Assembly: GCA_002839995.1 (NCBI GenBank)
Contig: PGZC01000025.1
Location: forward strand, 1-62,885
Direction of reading: 5' to 3'
Source of the DNA: Gammaproteobacteria bacterium HGW-Gammaproteobacteria-4
GTDB taxonomy: Bacteria > Pseudomonadota > Gammaproteobacteria > Xanthomonadales > Xanthomonadaceae
Length of the DNA: 62,885 bases
Shown here: positions 55,871 through 62,885 of the stretch, in pieces
Numbering within the stretch: position 1 is the first letter of the stretch
How the letters are laid out: the number at the start of each line of letters is the position of its first letter
Translations under genes and position numbers: made by a program
Notes under the pieces: generated by a model
Databases searched by the model: none
Told to the model about the DNA's origin: nothing
What the model saw: only the letters and a program-made list of their open reading frames with translations

Positions 55871-56090
55871 CCGGGAAAAGCGTAAAGCACTCGGGTCCGC
55901 AAAGGACGCGAAAGCCGCAAATAGCAGCGTTGGGTGGTCGATCATCGGGTTTCGACGCGCGATGGGACGCATGCCCGAGTGCCGCAAAGCACAGGGACGT
56001 GCGAGAGCGGCCTCTATCCATCCTTCTACTGGCTCCGCTCCGTGCTTTTCTTTGCGCACTTGGCGTCCTTTGCGGACGCCTGCTTTTTCC
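55871..56090. repeat. GCAAAG-type palindromic element F
   Basis: Outer ends CCGGGAAAAGCGTAAAGC (55871) and TGCTTTTTCC (56081-56090) bracket inner ends GTCCGCAAAGGACGCGAAAG (55895) and TGGCGTCCTTTGCGGAC (to 56077). It separates ccoH from ccoI. The open frame running into ccoI from here is a by-product of the element, not a real N-terminus. Confidence 0.75.
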
Positions 56091-56168
56091 ATGCTCAGGG
56101 CTCGGGACCAACAACAGCAGCGAAACGCCGGCACCGTGAACGTGCGTGAGCCGACCGCCGCAGATCCC

Positions 56169-58556
56169 ATGAGCACTGCAGCGGGCTGCTGCTATCACTG
56201 CGGCGAGGCGCTGCCTGCGGCTTTCCTGACCGTGACGCTGGATGGCGCCGAACGCGCCATGTGTTGCAGTGGCTGCGCCGGCGCGGCGGCGTGGATTCGC
56301 GATGCCGGCCTCGATGATTACTATCGCCTGCGCCAACGCGATGGCAGCCGGGTCGCCACCGAAGCGACCGATTTTTCGGCCTGGGATCGCGACGACATTC
56401 AGGCGCAACACGCGCGCGACATTGATGGCGATCGCGAGATCACGGTGCTGATCGAAGGCATGCACTGCGCTGCCTGTGCCTGGCTGATCGACCGCGCGCT
56501 GCACCGCGAACCGGGCGTGCGCGAGGTGCAGGCCAACGCCATCACCGGCCGCGTGATCGTGCGCTGGGACACCGGGAAAACACGGCTGAGCGCGATCCTG
56601 ACGCGCCTGTCCGCGCTGGGTTACACCCCGCATCTGGCGCCCGACGAAGCCTTGGAGCGCGCGCGCCGGCACGAGCGCAATACGTTGCTGATCCGGCTCG
56701 GTGTGGCCGGCCTGGGCACGTTGCAGGCAATGATGTTTGCCGAAGCGCTGTATCTGGATTTCGACAACCAGATGCCGGCCGCCACCCGCGACTTTTTCCG
56801 CTGGATCACCTTCGCGGTGTCGGCACCGGTGGTGTTTTATTCGGGATGGCCGTTTCTTGCCGGCATGGCCCGCGAACTGCGCCAACGCCGTTTCGGCATG
56901 GACACGCTGGTGGCGACCTCGGTGCTGCTTGCCTACGTCGCCAGCCTGATCGAAACAATTCGTGGCGGCCCGCATGTGTGGTTCGACGCAGCCGTGATGT
57001 TCGTGCTGTTGCTGTTGAGCGCGCGCGTGATCGAACGGCTGGCGCGACAACGCGCCAACGCCGGCGTCGATGCGCTGGCCAGGGCGCGGCCGGCGTTGGC
57101 GTGGCGGCTGACTGCGGACGGCGCGCGCGAGCAGGTACCGCTGGCCAGCGTGCGGGTTGGCGATTCCGTCATCGTCGGTGCGGGCGAATCGCTCGCCGCC
57201 GACGGCGAATTGCTGGATGCGCCGGCGCAATTCGACGAAGCCCTGCTGACCGGAGAACCGCTGCCGCGCACGCACGAGCCCGGCGATACCGTATTCGCCG
57301 GCAGCGTGTGTCGCGGTGTCCCGGCGCGCGTGCGCGTGCTGCGCACCGGCCAGGACACCCGGCTGTCGCATCTGGTGCGGTTGGTCGAACAGGCGCAGGC
57401 GCAACGGCCGCGACTGGCGCGGCTGGCCGACGCCATCGCCGGTCGCTTTGTCGTGGCATTGTTCGGTACCGCCACGATCACTGCGCTGGTGTGGTGGCAG
57501 CTTGCACCGGAGCGCGCGTTCGAGGTGACGCTGGCGGTGCTGGTGGTGAGTTGCCCGTGCGCGCTGTCGCTGGCGATTCCCGCTGCGCTGTCGGCGGCGC
57601 AGGGCGCGCTGGCGCGGATCGGCGTACTCAGCCTGCACGCCGATGCGCTGGAGACATTGGCGCGCGCCGATACCGTGGTGTTCGACAAGACCGGCACCCT
57701 CACCTGCGGCCAGCCGCGGATCGACTCCACCCAGACCTTCGATGGGTTCGACCCCGCGCAGGCGTTGGCGATCGCCGCCGCGCTCGAACGTGACGCCGGG
57801 CATCCGTTGGCACACGCGTTTCGCGGCGCATCGGCGCTATCTGCACAGCATGTGCAAGTGCAGGCGGGTGCGGGTGTCAGCGGCAGCGTGGACGGTGTGC
57901 GCTACCGACTGGGCCGCGCCGACTTCAGCCACGCCAGCAACGACGACGGGACGATCTGGCTCGCCAGCGCGGGCCGCGCGCTGGCGCGTTTCACGCTACG
58001 CGATGCCACCCGCAGCGATGCCGCGGCGGCGCTGGCGGATTTGCGCACGCTGCGCCTGCGCGGCGAATTGCTGAGCGGCGATGCCGAAGCGGCTGTTGTC
58101 GCGCTCGCCACCGAGCTCGGCATCACCCACGCACACGCACGGCATAGCCCCGAGGACAAACTGGCCTACCTGCACGCCTTGCAGGCGCAAGGCCGTGTCG
58201 TGGCGATGGTCGGCGACGGCATCAACGACGCGCCGGTACTGGCCGGCGCAGATGTCTCGCTGGCGATGGGCGGCGGCGCGCCGCTGGCGCATCGCAGCGC
58301 CGACCTGATTCTCACCGGCGATTCGCTGCGCCGTGTGCCTGAAGCCATCGTGCTGGCGCGGCGCACACGCCGCGTCGTGCGCCAGAACCTGGTCTGGGCG
58401 CTGGGCTACAATGCGCTCGCGCTGCCGCTGGCTGCACTGGGCTGGGTTACGCCGTGGCTGGCCGCGCTGGGCATGGCCGCCTCGTCGTTGCTGGTGACGG
58501 CCAATGCCCTGCGTCTCGCCCGCGCGCCCACACCGTTGCCGCCGGAGGTGCAATGA
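56169..58556 (+). CDS. ccoI: Cu(+)-exporting P-type ATPase for cbb3 assembly (CcoI/FixI)
   Basis: 795 residues. The N-terminus holds a cysteine-rich metal-binding domain (CCYHCGE, MCCSGCAGAA) and an HMA domain with GMHCAACAWLIDRAL. Eight membrane helices include the copper motif SCPCALSLAIP. P-type ATPase motifs: TGEPLPR, the phosphorylated Asp in FDKTGTLTC, and MVGDGINDAPVLAGAD. It delivers copper for maturation of cytochrome oxidase. Start placed at the ATG at 56169 (MSTAAGCCYHCG) because everything upstream in the frame derives from the repeat element; a GTG at 56137 is possible. ccoS overlaps its stop. Confidence 0.94.
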   Translation: MSTAAGCCYHCGEALPAAFLTVTLDGAERAMCCSGCAGAAAWIRDAGLDDYYRLRQRDGSRVATEATDFSAWDRDDIQAQHARDIDGDREITVLIEGMHCAACAWLIDRALHREPGVREVQANAITGRVIVRWDTGKTRLSAILTRLSALGYTPHLAPDEALERARRHERNTLLIRLGVAGLGTLQAMMFAEALYLDFDNQMPAATRDFFRWITFAVSAPVVFYSGWPFLAGMARELRQRRFGMDTLVATSVLLAYVASLIETIRGGPHVWFDAAVMFVLLLLSARVIERLARQRANAGVDALARARPALAWRLTADGAREQVPLASVRVGDSVIVGAGESLAADGELLDAPAQFDEALLTGEPLPRTHEPGDTVFAGSVCRGVPARVRVLRTGQDTRLSHLVRLVEQAQAQRPRLARLADAIAGRFVVALFGTATITALVWWQLAPERAFEVTLAVLVVSCPCALSLAIPAALSAAQGALARIGVLSLHADALETLARADTVVFDKTGTLTCGQPRIDSTQTFDGFDPAQALAIAAALERDAGHPLAHAFRGASALSAQHVQVQAGAGVSGSVDGVRYRLGRADFSHASNDDGTIWLASAGRALARFTLRDATRSDAAAALADLRTLRLRGELLSGDAEAAVVALATELGITHAHARHSPEDKLAYLHALQAQGRVVAMVGDGINDAPVLAGADVSLAMGGGAPLAHRSADLILTGDSLRRVPEAIVLARRTRRVVRQNLVWALGYNALALPLAALGWVTPWLAALGMAASSLLVTANALRLARAPTPLPPEVQ

Positions 58557-58738
58557 GCATTCTCGCCGTCCTGATTCCGCTCAGCCTGGTGCTGCTGGGC
58601 GTGGCGATCGCCGCGTTCATCTGGGCAGTGCGACGCGGCCAGTTCGACGATCTGGAAACCCCGGCCATCGACATCCTTGCCGATGATTCCAGTCCGCGCA
58701 ACGTCAGCGAAAGCCCGCACGATCGCCATGCCGATTGA
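58553..58738 (+). CDS. ccoS: cbb3-type oxidase assembly protein CcoS
   Basis: 61 residues with one membrane helix (about 3-25), then the family hallmark VRRGQFDDLETPAIDILADD. CcoS is needed for cofactor insertion into cbb3 oxidase. It overlaps ccoI by ATGA and the next gene by 11 bp. Confidence 0.94.
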   Translation: MSILAVLIPLSLVLLGVAIAAFIWAVRRGQFDDLETPAIDILADDSSPRNVSESPHDRHAD

Positions 58739-59450
58739 CTGGCTGGCATTGCTCGCCGCAACGCTCAGTGGCGTGTTCGGTGGCCTGCATTGCGCACTGA
58801 TGTGCGGCGGCATCGCCACCGGAATCGCCGCCGGTGCCGCACCATCGCCGCCGCTGCGCACCGCCGTGCTGACCAACCTCGGGCGGGTGCTCGGCTACGC
58901 CCTCGCCGGCACCGTGGTTGGCGCCCTTGGAGCCGGTCTGCTTGGATTGTGGCGGCTGCCGCACCTGGCATTGGCGATGCGCATGGCAGTCGGCGCGGTG
59001 TTGCTGCTGGTGGCGTTGCGCTTGCTCGATCAACGCGGACGCCTGGCCTTCGTCAACCGCCCCGGCGTTGCGCTGTGGCACTGGCTGGCGCCGTTGCATC
59101 GGCGTCTGCTGCCGGCCAACACGCCGTTGCGACAGCTCGCCGCCGGCATGCTCTGGGGTTGGTTGCCATGCGGCCTTAGCGCCACGCTGCTGGCCGCGGC
59201 GTGGCTCAGCGCCGACGCGCTGCAAGGCGGGCTGATCATGACTGGGTTCGGTTTGGGTACTTGGCTGGTGATGCTGCCATTGACCTGGAGCGGTGCGCGG
59301 CTCACTCGCCGCCTTGCCGACCCCGCCATGCGTCGCAGCGCCGCCGCGCTGATTGCCGCCGCCGGTTTACTGACCTTGAGCGCGCCATGGCTGGCGCAAG
59401 TGCCGGCGCTGCATGCCGCACTCTCGGCACTGGGCTGCCGCACGTTGTAG
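58728..59450 (+). CDS. TauE/SafE-type membrane protein of cco operons (COG2836-like)
   Basis: 240 residues with about six membrane helices in two similar halves. The N-terminal GGLHCALMCGGIATG and the central AAGMLWGWLPCGLSATLL are characteristic of the family found behind ccoS in many proteobacteria. Proposed roles include copper or sulfite-type small-anion handling during cbb3 assembly; the cysteine-methionine pattern LMCGG suits metal binding, but transport is not proven. The start at 58728 (MPIDWLA) lies inside the ccoS end. It closes the operon. Confidence 0.83.
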   Translation: MPIDWLALLAATLSGVFGGLHCALMCGGIATGIAAGAAPSPPLRTAVLTNLGRVLGYALAGTVVGALGAGLLGLWRLPHLALAMRMAVGAVLLLVALRLLDQRGRLAFVNRPGVALWHWLAPLHRRLLPANTPLRQLAAGMLWGWLPCGLSATLLAAAWLSADALQGGLIMTGFGLGTWLVMLPLTWSGARLTRRLADPAMRRSAAALIAAAGLLTLSAPWLAQVPALHAALSALGCRTL

Positions 59451-59562
59451 TGGGCGACGCTGGATGCCTGGCCCCACCGCGCCAGTAGGAATGATGTCCG
59501 TGGGCTATTGATGATAGTGGGGACCCACCCCAATCCGTTTTTTCGGTACAACCGCAAGTGAT

Positions 59563-59710
59563 CTCGCCAAGACGCCAAGAGCGCCAAGAGGGAAAAAGGA
59601 TGACCGAAGACGAAATCGGCAGGTTGGTCGTTGGTGTTACCGTCAATTGCGCCTGCGAAGAGGCTGATTGATTCCTTGGCGTTCTTGGCGCTCTTGGCGC
59701 TCTTGGCGAG
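59563..59710. repeat. GCCAAGA-type palindromic element G
   Basis: The left end CTCGCCAAGACGCCAAGAGC (59563) and the right end GCGCTCTTGGCGAG (to 59710, preceded by further TTGGCG units) are inverted. The unit is nine bases (GCCAAGAGC), analogous to but distinct from the GCAAAGGAC unit of elements A-F. It fills the gap between the last cco gene and the convergent fnr gene; no gene is visible in 59451-59757. Confidence 0.75.
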
Positions 59711-59757
59711 AGATGCCCTTCGCTGCTCTCATGAATTTTGCTGACGAGCCGAACTCG

Positions 59758-60510
59758 CTACGAGCGCGCGCGACGCTCTTCGGGCTCATGCACCAGTTGC
59801 GACAGACGCTTGTGATCCAGAATGCTCAGCTGCCGCCCACGCACGCTGATGATGCCGTCGTCCTGAAAGCGCGAAAACGTGCGGCTGACGGTTTCGATCA
59901 CCATGCCCAGGTAACTGGCGATATCCTCGCGCGACATCGGCAGACTGAACTCATCTGCCGATTTGCCCAGTTCGCGGAAACGCTCGGACAGGCTGTGCAG
60001 AAACATCGCCAGGCGCTCGCTGGCATGGCGCCGGCCCATCATTTCCACGTGTTGCTGGTTGCGATCCATGCGTTGCCCCATTACCCGCAGCAACTGTCGC
60101 TGCAAGCCGGGCACCTGCGCGGCGATGAGGCCAAGTTCGTTGAACGGCACCTCGCAAACGCTGGCCGGCGCAAGCGCCACCGCGTCGCAGCGATGGATGC
60201 CTGTGCCCAGCGCATCGAGACCGATCAACTCGCCGGGCAGATGAAAGCCGATCACCTGCAGATCGCCTTCCTCGCTGAGCGCCAGCGTCTTGAACGCGCC
60301 ATCGCGTGCGACGTACAACGACGCCAGCGGTGCGCCGGATCGAAACAGGAAATCGCCACGCGTCAGCGGACGACGACGCCGCACCAGATCATCAAGCCGA
60401 TCCAGATCGGCGACCCCGATACCGGCCGGGAGGCACAGTTGCTGCAACGAGCAACTGGCGCAGCCACGGCGCAACCGCGCGATGTCGATAACTTGAGCTT
60501 GTGCATCCAT
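59758..60510 (-). CDS. fnr: FNR-type oxygen-sensing transcriptional regulator
   Basis: 250 residues. The N-terminus carries the Fe-S ligands CASCSLQQLC (three cysteines), with the fourth in GIHRCDAVALA, as in FNR (C20, C23, C29, C122 in E. coli). A cyclic-nucleotide-type beta-roll follows, then the helix-turn-helix with MSREDIASYLGMVIETVSRT; the recognition residues E-x-x-S-R match FNR binding to TTGAT. It is therefore expected to act at the perfect TTGAT-N4-ATCAA box before ccoN. Start at 60510 (MDAQAQV); an ATG seven codons upstream is possible. It converges with the cco operon. Confidence 0.93.
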   Translation of the reverse strand: MDAQAQVIDIARLRRGCASCSLQQLCLPAGIGVADLDRLDDLVRRRRPLTRGDFLFRSGAPLASLYVARDGAFKTLALSEEGDLQVIGFHLPGELIGLDALGTGIHRCDAVALAPASVCEVPFNELGLIAAQVPGLQRQLLRVMGQRMDRNQQHVEMMGRRHASERLAMFLHSLSERFRELGKSADEFSLPMSREDIASYLGMVIETVSRTFSRFQDDGIISVRGRQLSILDHKRLSQLVHEPEERRARS

Positions 60511-60540
60511 GTTCGATCGGCTCCGGAACAACAGCAGCGG

Positions 60541-62601
60541 CTATTTTACCGCGGTCCAACGGCGCAACCAGTCGTTCACGGTATCGTGCCACTGTACGCT
60601 GTTTTGCGGTTTGAGCACCCAGTGATTCTCGTCCGGGAAATACAGGAAGCGGCTCTCGATACCGCGCCGCTGCAACGCCGTGAACGCAGCCATCCCCTGA
60701 TCGAACGGCACCCGATAGTCCAGTTGTCCCTGAACCACCAGCATCGGCACCCGCCACTGGTCGACAAACCGCGCGGGATTGAATTTCTCATAAGCCTTGG
60801 GCTCGGCAAACGGCGTCCCGCCGTTCTCCCATTCGCTGAACCACAACTCTTCGGTGGCGTAGCCCCAAGAGCGGTTATCGAAAATGCCATCATGATTGAC
60901 CAGACACTTCCACGGCGCATTCCAGTTGCCGGCGATCCAGTTGACCATGAATCCGCCGTAGCTGGCACCCAAGGCGCAGGCGCGGTCGCCATCGAGAAAG
61001 TCGTAGCGATCCAGCGCATGACTCCAGCCTTTTTGCAAATCCTTGAGCGGCTTACCGCCCCAGTCGCCGGAGATGGAATCGGTGAAATCCTGGCCATAGC
61101 CGGTAGAGCCATGGAAGTCGATGAACACGACGGCGAAGCCCTGCCCGGCATAGGTCTGCGGATTCCAGCGGGTGCTCCAGCCATTGCCGAAAGAGCCCTG
61201 CGGGCCACCATGAATCAGGAACGCAACTGGATATTTCTCGCCGGCCCGGTAATTCCACGGCTTCACCACGTAGCCGTAAACGGTGTCGTCGTCGTAGCCC
61301 TCGAAACTGAACTGCTCGAACGCGCCCATCGCCACTTGCGCCAGCCGCTCGGCATTGGCCTGACTCAGATCGCGCACCGCGGAGCCATCGGCGCGCGCCA
61401 CGAAAATCTGCGCCGGAGAAACCAGGCTGTCGCGCGCGAACACCAGCGTGTCGCCGGCCAGATCAAAGCCCGAAACCGAGCCATTGGCCGCGATACGGCG
61501 CGCATCGCCACTTTCGATATCGACCGCGAACAAGGGGTGCTCGCCCAGGTCCTGAGCGGTCGTGTAAATCGTGCCGCCATCGGCCGATAGGGTTATGCCG
61601 TCGGCAGAACGATCCCAACGCCTGGCAATCCGCCGGGTATCGCCGTCGTCCAGATCCATTGCAATCAATTGGAAACGATCCGCTTCGAATCCCGGACGTG
61701 CCATCGCGCGGTAATACAGCGTTTTGCCGTCGCCCGAAAATACCGGACCGGCATCCCAGGCGAGGTTCTTGGCGGTCAGATTGACCGGCGCTGCCGAACC
61801 ATCGGCCGGGACTCGATAGATATCGAAGTTGGTCGACCACGCTTCGGTCGTGCCGGCAATACGCACGGAAAACGCCAGTTGCGTGCCGTCGGGGCTCCAC
61901 GCGTAGTCGCTGCTGTCGCCGAACGGCTTTGCCGGAATATCGCCATCGATGCCGGTGCTCAACTTGACCGGTTCGCCAGCGCTTTTGCCGGCAGCGAGGC
62001 GCGCAACAAACAACTGGCTGCGCCGACCATCGGCCCAGGCATCCCAATGCCGGGCGAACAACTTTTCGTACAACTGGCCGCTCGCTGTTTTTGCCGCCGC
62101 CGCGTCCAGCGCCGCCTTGGTGCAGGTGAGATCGGCGCAATACGGGAACACGTCGAACGTGAGCGCCACCTTGCTGCCGTCGGGCGCAAGCTTGTAGCTG
62201 CCGATATCCAGCGGGTAATCCGTCACCTGGACCGGCTGGCCAGCCATCGGCTGCGCCCACAGTTGCATCGAACCGGACTTGTCGGCAAGAAAATACACGG
62301 TATTGCCGTCGGCGGAAAAACTCGGCGAATTGACGTTGAAACCTTCCGGCGTCAACCGCGTCGGCGGCGCCAGATCGCGCGTGCGCAGATCCTTGTAGAC
62401 CAGGTGGCTGAAGCCGCGGTTGGCTTCAAAATCCGTCTTTCGCACCACGTACACCACGCGTTGCCCATCGGCAGACAGTACCGGCGATGAGAGGCGATCG
62501 AAATTGACCAGATCACGCACATCCATGCCGCGACTGCCCTGGGCGAAGGCGGTTGCAGGCAACACCAGCATCATCACAACCGTACGAATCGAAGCAAGCA
62601 T
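60541..62601 (-). CDS. S9 family prolyl oligopeptidase-type peptidase (DPP5-like)
   Basis: 686 residues with a signal peptide (cleavage near ATAFAQG), thus periplasmic or secreted. A PD40/TolB-like beta-propeller (about 40-400; SPVLSADGQRVVYVVR, YAWSPDGTQLAFSV) precedes the alpha/beta hydrolase domain (about 430-686). The catalytic triad is visible: Ser in GASYGGFMVNW, Asp in GQLDYRVPF, His in FPDENHWVLKPQNS. HGGPQGSFGNGW forms the oxyanion region. It resembles dipeptidyl-peptidase 5 enzymes. GGAGG lies six bases before the ATG at 62601. It stands behind fnr with a 30-bp gap but reads independently. Confidence 0.92.
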   Translation of the reverse strand: MLASIRTVVMMLVLPATAFAQGSRGMDVRDLVNFDRLSSPVLSADGQRVVYVVRKTDFEANRGFSHLVYKDLRTRDLAPPTRLTPEGFNVNSPSFSADGNTVYFLADKSGSMQLWAQPMAGQPVQVTDYPLDIGSYKLAPDGSKVALTFDVFPYCADLTCTKAALDAAAAKTASGQLYEKLFARHWDAWADGRRSQLFVARLAAGKSAGEPVKLSTGIDGDIPAKPFGDSSDYAWSPDGTQLAFSVRIAGTTEAWSTNFDIYRVPADGSAAPVNLTAKNLAWDAGPVFSGDGKTLYYRAMARPGFEADRFQLIAMDLDDGDTRRIARRWDRSADGITLSADGGTIYTTAQDLGEHPLFAVDIESGDARRIAANGSVSGFDLAGDTLVFARDSLVSPAQIFVARADGSAVRDLSQANAERLAQVAMGAFEQFSFEGYDDDTVYGYVVKPWNYRAGEKYPVAFLIHGGPQGSFGNGWSTRWNPQTYAGQGFAVVFIDFHGSTGYGQDFTDSISGDWGGKPLKDLQKGWSHALDRYDFLDGDRACALGASYGGFMVNWIAGNWNAPWKCLVNHDGIFDNRSWGYATEELWFSEWENGGTPFAEPKAYEKFNPARFVDQWRVPMLVVQGQLDYRVPFDQGMAAFTALQRRGIESRFLYFPDENHWVLKPQNSVQWHDTVNDWLRRWTAVK

Positions 62602-62689
62602 GGGCGCCTCCGGGAGTTCAATCGGCCCATGTTAGAAGGCTATGGCCCGCAGCGCAAAGTTTGGCAGTCGCGTTGCCTGTGGGATCGCG

Positions 62690-62790
62690 CCTTGCGCACG
62701 AAGCTGTTGCACGGTTGTTCGCGGGCAGGCCGGCTCCCACGAACACCTTGAAGCACCCCTGTAGGAGCCCACCCTGTGGGTGACCGGCGA
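62690..62790. repeat. REP-like hairpins at the right edge
   Basis: GTTCGCGGGCAGGCCGGCTC CCACGAAC (about 62716-62745, read as one hairpin) is followed by TGTAGGAGCCCACCCTGTGG with GTGAC at 62760-62783. Both are members of the dispersed REP-like class. The remaining bases to 62885 hold no gene that can be supported. Confidence 0.7.
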
Positions 62791-62885
62791 GACCGCTGAT
62801 TCGAGGGGTGGTGGGCCGTGATGGGTGAGACGGATCAGGCGAAGCATCGCTTCGCCCCGGCGAACGCCGAAGCCCAACGGGCGTA

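Noticed and set aside
55962-56168. N-terminal extension of CcoI
   Set aside because: It is translated from the palindromic element F and has no similarity to copper ATPases.

Overview
The window is high-GC bacterial chromosome with dense, mostly house-keeping gene content. The content points to a gammaproteobacterium of the Xanthomonadales/Lysobacterales type (Lysobacteraceae or Rhodanobacteraceae-like). Supporting this are the gmk / rpoZ-spoT-ridA-recG block next to yicC-rph-rdgB-hemW, a ccoNOQP-G-H-I-S operon with its own FNR-type regulator, erpA-nudC-ampE, B12-riboswitch-controlled btuB, and an abundance of REP-like GTAGGAGC repeats. The genus cannot be fixed from the sequence alone. No tRNA, rRNA, CRISPR array, prophage or intact insertion sequence was seen.

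Layout. 1-5.4 kb: tandem REP repeats, then a leftward operon of a receiver/degenerate GGDEF-EAL protein and a hybrid histidine kinase with an Hpt domain. 5.5-9.0 kb: rightward coiled-coil membrane protein, bactofilin, erpA, nudC and ampE. 9.0-14.6 kb: an MFS-PlsC fusion, a MAPEG protein, a methyltransferase, a PadR regulator with its membrane partner, and srkA. 14.9-21.1 kb: a glycosyltransferase divergent from a moxR-DUF58-TgpA-Slp lipoprotein operon. 21.2-25.7 kb: a small membrane protein and a tricorn-like S41 protease, flanked by two diverged inverted repeats. 25.8-32.4 kb: rpmE2 and the leftward rpoZ-spoT-ridA-recG-methyltransferase operon; the last gene carries a stop codon. 32.4-35.1 kb: an accessory insertion between rpoZ and gmk, with repeat elements, a dinJ antitoxin whose yafQ toxin is broken, a small unknown gene and an Asp/Asn beta-hydroxylase. 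35.2-39.3 kb: gmk and yicC leftward, rph-rdgB-hemW rightward. 39.4-45.7 kb: a repeat hairpin, B12 riboswitch, btuB, and a DUF1631-PilZ-ApbE cluster. 46-50.1 kb: a CHASE-PAS-GGDEF-EAL protein and pepQ. 50.2-60.5 kb: the complete cbb3 oxidase structural and assembly operon behind a perfect FNR box, closed by a convergent fnr-type gene. 60.5-62.9 kb: an S9 peptidase and more REP repeats.

Themes. (1) Microaerobic respiration: FNR probably activates ccoNOQP, whose assembly genes follow in the same operon. (2) Cyclic-di-GMP signalling: one degenerate EAL receptor-like protein wired to a phosphorelay, one active-looking GGDEF-EAL enzyme, and one PilZ protein. (3) Dispersed palindromic repeats. The most striking is a family with inverted ends made of GCAAAG-type repeats. 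It occupies several intergenic gaps and also sits, in frame, inside ccoG, adding a low-complexity block between the membrane part and the ferredoxin part of that protein. This insertion is the observation most worth following. The broken toxin-antitoxin module, the methyltransferase stop codon and the shortened DUF58 protein are further signs of local gene erosion.

All functional calls are from reading motifs by eye. No database search was run.
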